Below are positions 7,810 to 16,374 of a stretch of 64,000 nt of DNA, piece after piece (position 1 is the stretch's first letter; each line of letters starts with the position of its first letter). The DNA comes from Lacipirellulaceae bacterium (lineage in GTDB: Bacteria; Planctomycetota; Planctomycetia; Pirellulales; Lacipirellulaceae), in the NCBI GenBank assembly GCA_040218535.1, contig JAVJRG010000012.1, positions 1,567,910-1,631,909 of the forward strand, given 5' to 3'. The translations under genes were made by a program, and so were the position numbers. The notes beneath the pieces are model-generated. The model was not told the DNA's origin and ran no database searches. It worked only from the letters and a program-made list of their open reading frames with translations.

Positions 7810-8801
7810 GGCGTTCCCCCTTCGACTATGACGCGATTCAATCCGCAGTCGATCTGTCGTCGCACTTCACTAGGTGAAAGCCCCGAATCGAGTGCCGATT
7901 CCGTCAGCAACGCATGGGCTAACGCACCAGGGCAACGGAACTCCGCCAGGTTTGCCGCCGCACTGAACAGCAAGCGGTGCCGGTCGCCTACGGTCGCCCC
8001 GTTGCGTAAGAATTCCAACGTCGCACGGTTGAGCGTCGCATCGCTGGCACCGCTGGCGAGTGCTTGTTGACGTTGCCGCATCGCTTCCCGTTCGTTTGCG
8101 ACTTGGTGGGCGGCTTGCTGCCAGTCGCTCATAGCGGTTTGATTCTTGGCGACTAAATTTGTCGGCAGCTCGAACGGTTCGGGCGTCTCGGCATACTGTG
8201 CGATGCGCCCCGTTGCCAAGTGCAACAGTTCCTCGAACTGGAAACGCCGCTTGTGCAGCCCTGTTTTCGGGTGGCGGCTATTGGGGGCTCGGAAGGCGCG
8301 CACGCAATCGTAAACGCCGCTGTCGATCTCGATTCCTGCCAAAGTCGCAACGTGCTCGGCAAACTGTCGGGCGATACGATGAAACAACGCGGACCCGTCA
8401 GGAGTGAACAACGCCGTTGGTAGTCCGACGTGAAACCCCTTGGAGCCGCTGAAGAAAATCAGCAGGGCATCGTCGTCGAGCCGGTAGCGTTCGATCAGTA
8501 CCGCGCAGAGCGACTTAGCAGCTTTGTGGGCGTGTTCCAGATCGTCGGCGGCATCAATATCGAACCAGAGCCAGGGCGTCCAGCACGGCCCGCTATAGCC
8601 CTTGGTAGTTCCGGTGGTCGTCAAGTGTTCGCGGAACGCCTCGCCAAACGTGAACGCAGACAAGTACGCTTCTCGCCCCACTTCGGCGCGTGCGTCGCAT
8701 TGGCAATAGGCCGAGAAAGCGGCTGGCCAATCGACCAGCCGCCGCTCGCTGCGACAATCTCCAAGAATGCGAAAACCATAGTGGTGAGTTTCGTTGCTCA
8801 T
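7806..8801 (-). CDS. Archaeo-eukaryotic-type DNA primase (AEP superfamily)
   Basis: 331 residues. The three AEP signatures can be seen: DID (81-83, metal binding) in LWFDIDAAD, SGSKGFHVGLP (118-128), and RAPNSRHPKTGLHK (171-184). The C-terminal ~120 residues are helical and may be a PriCT-like accessory region. The protein should synthesise primers (and perhaps extend DNA) during element replication. It overlaps the DUF669-like gene and the helicase gene by 4 bp each. Primase of this class in a small integrated element is typical of plasmids, satellites and some phages. Confidence 0.88.
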   Translation of the reverse strand: MSNETHHYGFRILGDCRSERRLVDWPAAFSAYCQCDARAEVGREAYLSAFTFGEAFREHLTTTGTTKGYSGPCWTPWLWFDIDAADDLEHAHKAAKSLCAVLIERYRLDDDALLIFFSGSKGFHVGLPTALFTPDGSALFHRIARQFAEHVATLAGIEIDSGVYDCVRAFRAPNSRHPKTGLHKRRFQFEELLHLATGRIAQYAETPEPFELPTNLVAKNQTAMSDWQQAAHQVANEREAMRQRQQALASGASDATLNRATLEFLRNGATVGDRHRLLFSAAANLAEFRCPGALAHALLTESALDSGLSPSEVRRQIDCGLNRVIVEGGTP

Positions 8802-9349
8802 TGGTCGCCCCCTTCAGCTTGCAGTTTCGCTGCGCCGAAATTGAACGACGTATCCGCGTCGTCGCCTTGGTCGTCGCTACAGTCGTCCGCCGGTGCGAAC
8901 GGGTCCACTTCCGGCGGATCAATTCCTAGAACCTCGAATAGGGTGACGCGATTGAATTCGCTACCGTCGTCGCCCTTACGCAACGCCAGTTTCACTCGAC
9001 AACGAATTCCCAACGGCAAGGGTTTTTCGAGCTGTTCTAGAGAAGTAACGCCTAGCTTGTTGAGGTCTCGCTTCGTCATCGGCATGGCTGGTGCTGTTAA
9101 CCAAAGTTCGTGCCAAAACAAGCGCCCAAAGAACTCCTTGTTATTCTCCTTGCAATCGATGACTCGGAAAGTGAGTCGATATCCCGGAGTGTCGTTGCTT
9201 CGGCTGTTGATCAACTCACCGCTGGTAATGTGGGCGACGTACTCACCGCTCGGGATCGCAGCGGTTTCACCTGCTGCTTCCGTAGAATCCCAGGCATTCT
9301 TGATTGAATCCAAGCTAGATTGCTGTAAAATATTAGTTAGTTTTCCCAT
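8798..9349 (-). CDS. DUF669-like, probable single-stranded DNA-binding protein
   Basis: 183 residues beginning MGKLTNILQQ. The middle (residues ~30-135) is beta-rich with the pattern IPSGEYVAHI, YRLTFRVID and RCRVKLALRKG typical of phage DUF669 proteins, which have an OB-like fold and occur beside phage replication genes. The C-terminus is acidic (DDCSDDQGDDAD) like the tail of SSB proteins, which usually recruits partner proteins. First gene of the coupled replication operon (overlaps the primase by 4 bp). Confidence 0.65.
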   Translation of the reverse strand: MGKLTNILQQSSLDSIKNAWDSTEAAGETAAIPSGEYVAHITSGELINSRSNDTPGYRLTFRVIDCKENNKEFFGRLFWHELWLTAPAMPMTKRDLNKLGVTSLEQLEKPLPLGIRCRVKLALRKGDDGSEFNRVTLFEVLGIDPPEVDPFAPADDCSDDQGDDADTSFNFGAAKLQAEGGDQ

Positions 9350-9444
9350 GATTCGTCTCTCCTAAAGGGTCAATTATTGGGTGAATGTGTGTTGAAGGCC
9401 TCGGGCGTAGCACCGCCCGGGGCTTTACTCGTGCGGCTCTAGTT

Positions 9445-9648
9445 TTAGTGCTTTCCTCCCTGCAGTTTGGAATAGATGTAGCGACGAAGGTCCTCAACTG
9501 GGTACCGGACTGAACGTCCGATTCTGACGTGAGGGATCTCGCCGCTATTGGTCATCGACCAGAGTTTTCGCTGTGATATCTCAAGCGATTCCGCTGCCTG
9601 AGCAGGCTTTAGCAGTATCCGTGTTTGCTGAGAATTTTTCGATTTCAT
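9445..9648 (-). CDS. AlpA/Xis-like excisionase, MerR-type helix-turn-helix
   Basis: 67 residues. ILLKPAQAAESLEISQRKLW is the helix-turn-helix and HVRIGRSVRYPVEDLRRYI the wing and following helix of the HTH_17/AlpA family. Such proteins act as recombination directionality factors or as activators of integrase genes in satellites and integrated elements. It sits 95 bp upstream of the replication operon and just downstream of a stretch with three palindromes (9720-9827), which are possible binding sites. Confidence 0.85.
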   Translation of the reverse strand: MKSKNSQQTRILLKPAQAAESLEISQRKLWSMTNSGEIPHVRIGRSVRYPVEDLRRYIYSKLQGGKH

Positions 9649-9719
9649 GGGTTTCTCCCGCTTCGAAGAAAAACAACGCTACAGAGCGTGTTCTACGGGA
9701 GAATGACCTTGTCCTAAAG

Positions 9720-9761
9720 CTGAGATTCCTGGAATCTCAGTCGTCTGACAAATGTCAGGCG
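9720..9761. repeat. Two adjacent palindromes upstream of the excisionase gene
   Basis: 9720-9740 is a perfect palindrome with 10-bp arms (CTGAGATTCC) around one base. 9742-9761 has 9-bp arms (CGTCTGACA with one G-T) around AA. The 14-mer CTGACAAATGTCAG of the second recurs exactly inside the terminator hairpin at 9806-9827. They lie 70-110 bp upstream of the excisionase start and could be operators. Confidence 0.6.
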
Positions 9762-9794
9762 GCAAGGACAAGCACGGCAAGGCACAAAGTCGCA

Positions 9795-9827
9795 GAAAAA
9801 AATTTCCGTCTGACAAATGTCAGACGG
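9795..9827 (-). terminator. Rho-independent terminator of the defence operon
   Basis: On the minus strand a hairpin with 10-bp perfect arms (CCGTCTGACA) is followed by AAATTTTTTTC. The stop codon of the 283-aa gene (9820-9822) lies inside the stem. Confidence 0.75.
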
Positions 9828-10671
9828 CTTTGTCTTTCTTATACGCTTCAGCCCATTTCTTGATCATTGGGCAGGTTAAGTCGTAGAGGTACTGCGACTC
9901 GTTCTGTTTGCGGAATTCGACCTCTTTCCACGACCCATCGGGCAACTTTTCGCGACGCCGTGACATCATTTTCTCGAAAGCTGACTTTCTCGATTCAATG
10001 ACTCCCAGTTCTTTCATCAAGTTCTGAAGGTTTACGAATCGAGGTGGGGCGTCTGTCCCAGCAGTTGAGGAACCTGTTTGTCCAGCTATGACTTCCTTGG
10101 CTTCTGCAGAACTTTGCAAGAGCGTCTGAACGTAGTTTACGGCTTCGGTAGAATAAAGAATTGGATTCGGAAGATAGATCTCACTCTCCGCGTGCCGCTG
10201 TTCTCCCTCGCCGCTCCAAATCTTAGCTCCGAGTCTTTGAAAGAGCAGGGCGTACCACCAAGCGGCAGCGTTAGAGTTGAAATCTGGGACATAGTGTTTG
10301 AGCTGAGCCTTTAGCTCGATAGGAAGTTTAGCTCCAGCAACCTTTGCACACTCCTTGAAGCGAACTCCCAGTGGGCTTTGTGCGATGGCCCTCGGAATCA
10401 ACAGTACTTCCCAGCCAAGAGTATATTCGGCACTGCCAGCTGTCAGTGGTAAGGCAAGTGTTGTAAGCACTGTCCATTGCTTGAGGTCGAACGATTCAAA
10501 GTCTGGATCCAGCCATTCAATGATTTCGCCATCCCCGGAAGCCAGCGAGCCACGTATTCGACATCCAGCAGGAGTAACCCATTTCAGTTCAAAGTATCTC
10601 CCATCTTGCTCCACTAGAAGTTGCTCAAAGTCGTGCAGCAACGCATCGTAAGTATCGGCTTTGTCAGGCAT
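9820..10671 (-). CDS. Unknown protein at the end of the type I R-M operon
   Basis: 283 residues that I do not recognise. No signal peptide or membrane segment. Residues ~1-60 look beta-rich; residues ~200-275 are helical and basic (VNLQNLMKELGVIES, RRREKLPDGSW). It lies 40 bp downstream of hsdR on the same strand and its stop codon is inside a strong terminator, so it is probably the last gene of the hsdR transcript. Position suggests an accessory to restriction or another defence protein; nothing in the sequence shows an enzymatic motif. Confidence 0.7.
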   Translation of the reverse strand: MPDKADTYDALLHDFEQLLVEQDGRYFELKWVTPAGCRIRGSLASGDGEIIEWLDPDFESFDLKQWTVLTTLALPLTAGSAEYTLGWEVLLIPRAIAQSPLGVRFKECAKVAGAKLPIELKAQLKHYVPDFNSNAAAWWYALLFQRLGAKIWSGEGEQRHAESEIYLPNPILYSTEAVNYVQTLLQSSAEAKEVIAGQTGSSTAGTDAPPRFVNLQNLMKELGVIESRKSAFEKMMSRRREKLPDGSWKEVEFRKQNESQYLYDLTCPMIKKWAEAYKKDKAV

Positions 10672-10711
10672 ATCTGGATGGTCGGTGCGGTTAGGAGAAC
10701 CAAATCAACGC

Positions 10712-13700
10712 CTAAGCCGATGCTGAATACACTGGCGAAGGAACTCGCGGGTAGGCCCGCACGACGTGCCGGAAAACTTCATCAGCTCGCATGCGCACCT
10801 CGGTCTCCTCGTAGGCATCAACTGGCAATCCGGTATCGTCGCTGTAAAGGAAGTCGTGAATGGCCAGGCTTACAGCATCTCTAGTCGCTTCCTTTTCTGT
10901 CCATTGGTCCACGCGCAGCTTCTCTGCTTTGAGAGTTTCGAGTAACTCCACAGCGACTTGCTTAATGCGTTTAATATCGACGGCAGTCAGGTCATCCTTC
11001 TTGAGCAAATCAAAGATTGCCAATGACTCTTCATCCAACCCTTCGCTGACCGCTCGCTGGGCTTCCTCGTCAAGTTCCTGTACTAATTGAAGCAGCGCTT
11101 CAAACGTCCGCTCAATAGTGACCTGGTCCTTGTCGCTGTTGTACTCTGCTACCACTTCCTCGTAATGCAGTTGCAAATCAGTGCGCAGTGGATTCTGCTG
11201 CAATAACATCGCGAGCCGTTGCTCGACTGCTTGCCTAAGGTTCTGAACCGTTGTTTGCCTTGCTGGTGTACGTGCGAATTCCTGCTTGAGGCGTTCAAAG
11301 TCGATTCGGCTAATATCGTACGGCTGCGATACGTCGTCTCGTGCGGAAGGGGTCGTCTCGATCGCTTCGTCGACAACTTTGTGAAGCTGGCGAATGATGT
11401 CGCTGATGTCCGCCTGTTCACGATCCTTCATCAATGACTTGTAGACGGCATTGATTGCATCTCGGTCCTCGCGGTAAGCATTGATTCCCTCCACATTGAG
11501 GCATGCCTTGAACTTCTTAAACACCACACGGCACATGATTTCGAATCGCTTACGCGACTCGTCATTCTCATTCGCAGCTTCCTTGCAAGCGACGATCGCA
11601 GCGGTGATAGCGTATCCGCTACTCTTGATAACTTTCTCTAACGGAGCGTTGCGATCACTGAGATAGGTTTGGACATAGTTGATAGCCTCAGCTAGCTCAG
11701 CCAAGAGTTCTTCGTCGGGTCGGGCTGGTTCAATTTCGCCATCATCCTCACCGGTACCCGCACCTGCGAAAGTCGCCAGTGCTTTGCGAAGGTGTCTCAG
11801 AATCCCACAGTAATCGACGATCAGACCGTTGTTCTTGTCTTCGTGAATGCGGTTGGCCCTAGCAATCGCCTGCATAAGCGTGTGGGCCTTCAGCGGCTTA
11901 TCGAGATAGAGCGTTGATAGACTAGGCACGTCGAACCCGGTCAACCACATCGCACAAACAATCGCAACTCGGAACGGATGTTTCTCCTCCTTGAAAGCTT
12001 CGTCCAAGTCCATCCGCTGCATTTCACGAAACTCAGGCCTCTCACGCATCGCATCGGGCAGCTCAATGCCTTCTTTCACTAGCCGCCGATGTGGCGTGAT
12101 ATCGAGGCCCCACTTCCTGAAATTATCGACTTCGCCCTGATCTTCGCTGACCACCACCGCTGACCGAGTTTCTTGCATCCAGCTAATCTGCCTTTTCAAG
12201 TAAGCCAGTTCTTGCTCATCCGCTGTCTGAGAAAGGCTCTTTTCAAGGGCTGAGATGCGAGCATTCCAGTGCTTCTCAATTAGGGCGTGCATGCGGACGC
12301 ATGTAACCTTGTCGATGCATACCAACATCGCCTTGCCGGTTTCCCACGCTGTGGAGTAGTGCTGCACAAAGTCCTGAGCAATCTGATCAAGTCGCTTTTC
12401 AGCAGTGATCACGTGGTAGTCACGTTTTAGCTCTTGCTCTAGCCGTTGCTGCACGTCGATGTCTTCGGTCTCTAATTCCTCCAACTTCGCCGCGACGCGC
12501 TCGTTCAGATCGCCGATAGCCACTCCCAGGTCATCGCCGCGGGCATCATAGTACAGTGGAACCGTCGCGTTATCATCCACTGCCCGCTGGAAATCGTAGG
12601 TCGATACATAGCTGCCAAACACTCGTCGGGTAATCTCGTCATCGCCAAACAAAGGAGTGCCGGTAAAGCCCATATAGCTGGCATTCGGCAGGGCGTTACG
12701 CATGTTCAGAGCCAAGGTGCCGTACTGCGTCCGATGGGCTTCGTCCGTGATGACAATGATATCGTCTCGCTGGGTGTACCCTTGCTCGGGAGCGACATCC
12801 TGATTGAATTTCTGAATCAGAGAAAAGACATAAGCCTTGTGCTGACTCAGCAACTGTCTCAGGCGCGTCCCGCTATCGGCACGGCAGGGGTCGCTATCGT
12901 TGTCCACGACACCGCAGCCCGCGAATGTTTTATAGATTTGGTTGTCGAGATCAGTCCGATCCGTCAGCACCACGAAGGTAAAGTTGCCGCCAAGCTTACG
13001 ACGCACTTTGCGGGTAAACATGACCATCGAGTAGCTCTTTCCGGCTCCCTGCGTGTGCCAGAAAACCCCGAGCTTGCCTTCGCGATCCTCTCGCTCACGG
13101 ACTGCTTGGACGGCCTGATTGACGCCGAGAAACTGATGGTTGCGAGCCAGGATTTTGATCGTCTTCCCCGGCGAATTGTCGAAAAGGATGAAGTTCTCAA
13201 CTAGATCGAGAAAGTTTCGCTTCTGACAGACGCCACGCAGCACGGTCTCCATATCGACAACGCCAGGCTCTTGCTCTTCCAGACGCTTCCAGTCGTTGAA
13301 GTGCTCCCACTGACTAGTCAGCGAGCCAACCTTTGCCTTCTCTCCGTTTCCGAACATGACCACCGCGTTGTGGTGGAATATATGCGGAATCGTATCCTTG
13401 TAGTCTGAAAAGTTCTCTTCAAAGGCTGCTCGCAGATTGCGATGCACTCCTTTGCACTCGATGAACAGCAGTGGGATTCCATTAACGAAGCCGATAATAT
13501 CCGCCCTCCGGCGGTAGAGGTCTCCACGGACCCACAATTCCCTGACGCACAGAAAGTCATTCTGCTCCGGATCGTCGAAGTCAAACACGCGAAGTCGTCT
13601 TTGGACTCGCTCGCCCTTGTCGTCTCGATAGCGAACCTTGACGCCATCGACGAGCAATTCATACTTCTCTCGATTCGCCAAAACGAGGCTTTGTGCTGCC

Positions 13701-13945
13701 TCAACTTCCACAAGCTGGCGAACGGCATCGTCGTAAGCTTCTTCAGGCAAACGAGGATTCAGATCACGGAGCTTGCCGCGCAACACTCGTTTTAGGACCA
13801 CTTCCCGATCGGAGTCTCGCCCCAACAGGCCGTCGCTGCCGAAGGTTTCCTGGTTGTACGCATAGACCGATCGCCAGCCGAGCTGATGCTCGAAACACTC
13901 CGCGGTCGTCCGCTGTACCAGGTTGTCTTCATCATACCGAGGCAT
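10712..13945 (-). CDS. hsdR: Type I restriction endonuclease subunit R
   Basis: 1077 residues, normal length. The N-terminal nuclease domain shows the PD-(D/E)XK end motif FIECKG near residue 160. The translocase has Walker A TQGAGKS near residue 300, the DEAH box ITDEAHR near 400, the motif FTGTP about 30 residues later, and a motif VI-like IARANRIH region. The C-terminal third is helical and should bind the methylase core. With HsdM and HsdS it forms the complex that cuts unmodified foreign DNA after ATP-driven translocation. It is separated from hsdMS by the fic and DUF262 genes and lies 27 bp downstream of the latter. It appears intact. Confidence 0.95.
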   Translation of the reverse strand: MPRYDEDNLVQRTTAECFEHQLGWRSVYAYNQETFGSDGLLGRDSDREVVLKRVLRGKLRDLNPRLPEEAYDDAVRQLVEVEAAQSLVLANREKYELLVDGVKVRYRDDKGERVQRRLRVFDFDDPEQNDFLCVRELWVRGDLYRRRADIIGFVNGIPLLFIECKGVHRNLRAAFEENFSDYKDTIPHIFHHNAVVMFGNGEKAKVGSLTSQWEHFNDWKRLEEQEPGVVDMETVLRGVCQKRNFLDLVENFILFDNSPGKTIKILARNHQFLGVNQAVQAVREREDREGKLGVFWHTQGAGKSYSMVMFTRKVRRKLGGNFTFVVLTDRTDLDNQIYKTFAGCGVVDNDSDPCRADSGTRLRQLLSQHKAYVFSLIQKFNQDVAPEQGYTQRDDIIVITDEAHRTQYGTLALNMRNALPNASYMGFTGTPLFGDDEITRRVFGSYVSTYDFQRAVDDNATVPLYYDARGDDLGVAIGDLNERVAAKLEELETEDIDVQQRLEQELKRDYHVITAEKRLDQIAQDFVQHYSTAWETGKAMLVCIDKVTCVRMHALIEKHWNARISALEKSLSQTADEQELAYLKRQISWMQETRSAVVVSEDQGEVDNFRKWGLDITPHRRLVKEGIELPDAMRERPEFREMQRMDLDEAFKEEKHPFRVAIVCAMWLTGFDVPSLSTLYLDKPLKAHTLMQAIARANRIHEDKNNGLIVDYCGILRHLRKALATFAGAGTGEDDGEIEPARPDEELLAELAEAINYVQTYLSDRNAPLEKVIKSSGYAITAAIVACKEAANENDESRKRFEIMCRVVFKKFKACLNVEGINAYREDRDAINAVYKSLMKDREQADISDIIRQLHKVVDEAIETTPSARDDVSQPYDISRIDFERLKQEFARTPARQTTVQNLRQAVEQRLAMLLQQNPLRTDLQLHYEEVVAEYNSDKDQVTIERTFEALLQLVQELDEEAQRAVSEGLDEESLAIFDLLKKDDLTAVDIKRIKQVAVELLETLKAEKLRVDQWTEKEATRDAVSLAIHDFLYSDDTGLPVDAYEETEVRMRADEVFRHVVRAYPRVPSPVYSASA

Positions 13946-13972
13946 ACTTTTCTACTCTAATCAGCGGCTCGG

Positions 13973-16072
13973 CTAGTCGCCGTTGTTCTCCAGTTGTTTT
14001 TCCAGGGCTTGCCGAATCAGTCCCAAGGCGTAGGGAATCTCATCTTCGGTGCTCAGGAACACGTGAACATCGCCATTGCCCCACCTCTTCTTACCTTTGA
14101 GGTCCACAGCAATACCCTTGGAGTCCTCGATTTCGTGGAACTTCATGTTTAAGGACAGACGCAAGCGTTTTCTCCGCACCACGACATCGACGAAGTTCGT
14201 TTCTGCTTTGTATGCCACGTAGTACTTCAAGAATTCCTCGTTGACGCAATCGTCTAGCGACAGAATCTCCTGTCGCAGCTTATCGAACAGCGGGCGCATC
14301 ACCGAGCCGTCAGAGAGTCCTTTTTGGTCCTCGATCGTGTAGTGGCTCTTTGTGACCCTCTTCTTGGGGCGATAAGCGTCGAGTGTCTCTTCAGGTAATT
14401 TCGGCGAAATCCAAACCTGCTGAGCAATCTTTGCTAAGCGGTCCGCTCGCTCACGAATCGTCGATTCATTCCAATCGTCAAGCACGCCCAGCCCTTCGTT
14501 GACTTTGAGTGGGCTCTGCTTAAAGCCTCCCTTCATATCTCGCTTTTCCGCGAACGACTTCGCTCCGTACTCTGAGTTGTATCCTGTCAGGGTGAGGTTT
14601 CCCAAAGTATGCAAGTATTCTTCTTGGATACGCTCCCACTCAGGTCCCAGCGACTCGCACCATTGGGGTGTCAATTGATCCTTCTGTGGCATGATGTGCT
14701 CGATGGTGTAGTCTGCGACGTGCACTTGCTCTTTACGCTCGAAGTTTTCCAGGCGACGCAGCCAGAAGCTACGGCTGCGAAAGTTGTAGAGGTCTCTCAC
14801 CTGAATTTCTCGTCGGAACTCTTCATCGCGTGGAAAGCGACGGTAAGAAGGCAACAGCAAGAACTGTGCGAGAATGCTCTCCAGATAGTTGGTTTTATCG
14901 AGCGACCGATGGAACGTGCCGAAGGTTTTATTCATTGAGTTGGTTGGAATATTGCAGACTGCCCGTCGGAATGCGTAGCTTTCCACAAGCCGCACGACCT
15001 TCTCCATCTCATCTTCTGAGAGCAGCCCCTCCTTGAAGTCATGATAGACCTCAAGAAGGAAAGGATAGGCAACGTCGACCTTCAAAGCACGTAGGTCACT
15101 CAGCGCTTTTCCAACCTTGGTTTTTCCTTCAGGTCGCAGCACCATCTCGCAGTAGTAGTCAGCAAAAGTGTGAATGTCGGCGACCATCGCTTCCACGCCC
15201 GCCTCGACAACTTCTCTACGATTCGCATGGAGACGGAATGCTTCGTAGACGTTCTTTAGCTTTGGGATTTCCCCCGTCTTCACGGTGAGATAGTTGCGCA
15301 TGAACGCGTCGAAAAACTCGCCGTACGCCTCTTGGCCGAAGGCCACTTCCATCGGTCGCCAGTGGTCGTTGTAAAGTTCAGTTTGCTGCTGCGGTGGGAG
15401 CCCCATCAGAACATAGTTGCGGATCAAGTCCGCCTGGCTTAGTTCCTTGCCAGTTGAGTTCATGCTCTCAAAAATGAGCTGCGGATTGTCAAGCTTTCGA
15501 TCGAGAGCGACGTCGACGACCACCAGCTTAGCCAAGCCCTGCCAGAGGTCAGTAACATCGCCTAGCTTATCGATCTTATCCAAAAACAACTCGAAGTTTT
15601 CTTGAACTCGCACTGAGTGTTTCGTTGGGGGTGGCTTTTGATCGACTAGTGCCAACAGCGTGGACTTGTCATTCTGAGTAAGGATCAGCTTGTAGCCGAG
15701 TTCACCGTCTTCTTCCGGATTGAGCAGATAGTAGTTTCTCAGTTTCTTTGCGGAGAAGCCCGCTAGTCGGTCCTCGCTCGAAATGTGCCTTGCTAGCGCT
15801 TCTAGTATTAGGGTTACGGTAGTGAGCCGCTGCTGGCCATCGATGACCAACAATTGGGATTGGGTTGTTACCGTATAGAGGCCTTGTTCGATGTAAACGA
15901 TCGATCCTACGAAGTGCGCGGGCACATGGTCATTGCGACCCGTTCGCAGAATATCTTCCCACAACTGCTCGCATTGTGATTCGGTCCAGGAGTACGTCCG
16001 CTGGTAAATGGGAATAATGAACTGCGGTGACTTCTTAAGGAAATCGAGTAGTTTTGTCGCAGTGGCTTTCAT
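13973..16072 (-). CDS. GmrSD-like type IV restriction protein (DUF262 + HNH DUF1524 + DUF5655-like)
   Basis: 699 residues. The N-terminal DUF262 (GmrS-like) domain has IPIYQRTYSW (near residue 20) and the nucleotide-binding DGQQR motif in VIDGQQRLTT (near residue 75). A DUF1524/HNH nuclease region has the conserved EHIMPQ (near residue 458) and GNLTLTGYN (about 40 residues later). The last ~90 residues resemble DUF5655. GmrSD/SspE/BrxU-type proteins cleave modified phage DNA using NTP. Lying between fic and hsdR, it adds a modification-dependent restriction activity to a modification-based one. The upstream 300-bp gap has a candidate operator, so it may start its own transcript. Confidence 0.88.
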   Translation of the reverse strand: MKATATKLLDFLKKSPQFIIPIYQRTYSWTESQCEQLWEDILRTGRNDHVPAHFVGSIVYIEQGLYTVTTQSQLLVIDGQQRLTTVTLILEALARHISSEDRLAGFSAKKLRNYYLLNPEEDGELGYKLILTQNDKSTLLALVDQKPPPTKHSVRVQENFELFLDKIDKLGDVTDLWQGLAKLVVVDVALDRKLDNPQLIFESMNSTGKELSQADLIRNYVLMGLPPQQQTELYNDHWRPMEVAFGQEAYGEFFDAFMRNYLTVKTGEIPKLKNVYEAFRLHANRREVVEAGVEAMVADIHTFADYYCEMVLRPEGKTKVGKALSDLRALKVDVAYPFLLEVYHDFKEGLLSEDEMEKVVRLVESYAFRRAVCNIPTNSMNKTFGTFHRSLDKTNYLESILAQFLLLPSYRRFPRDEEFRREIQVRDLYNFRSRSFWLRRLENFERKEQVHVADYTIEHIMPQKDQLTPQWCESLGPEWERIQEEYLHTLGNLTLTGYNSEYGAKSFAEKRDMKGGFKQSPLKVNEGLGVLDDWNESTIRERADRLAKIAQQVWISPKLPEETLDAYRPKKRVTKSHYTIEDQKGLSDGSVMRPLFDKLRQEILSLDDCVNEEFLKYYVAYKAETNFVDVVVRRKRLRLSLNMKFHEIEDSKGIAVDLKGKKRWGNGDVHVFLSTEDEIPYALGLIRQALEKQLENNGD

Positions 16073-16374
16073 GCTTCTCTCTTTGGATTCATCCCTTTAA
16101 TGCTCAATGCAAGACTTGAAAATGCCATCTACGACTTTGTCACTGGTTGTGAGGGAGTGATCGACGCAGGTGTCTGTGAGTTTGAAAACCAATGCTCTCT
16201 AGCAGCCAAGGGGGGCGAAAATTGCGTATAACCGTCATTTTTTCTCATCTCACGAGGGACTTCTATGTTTGTGTACGGGCTGAGTGTCGAAAGGCATCTT
16301 GTGTACGGCAGAACGCATTTTGTCGTACACAAGATGTTTTGTCGCCATTACATTAGGCGCTATGTGTCCGCAGC
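16073..16374. promoter_or_regulatory. 302-bp gap with a 13-bp inverted repeat and a third half-site
   Basis: 16295-16307 (CATCTTGTGTACG) and 16324-16336 are perfect inverted copies around 16 bp. A third copy of the half-site TTGTGTACGG lies at 16269-16278. The region follows the stop of fic and precedes DUF262, so it could be the operator/promoter of the DUF262-hsdR transcript; no T-run supports termination. A short minus-strand reading frame here shows no protein-like features. Confidence 0.5.

Noticed and set aside
16129..16332. 67-codon frame between fic and DUF262
   Set aside because: It spans the inverted repeats, has no ribosome-binding site and unusual composition.
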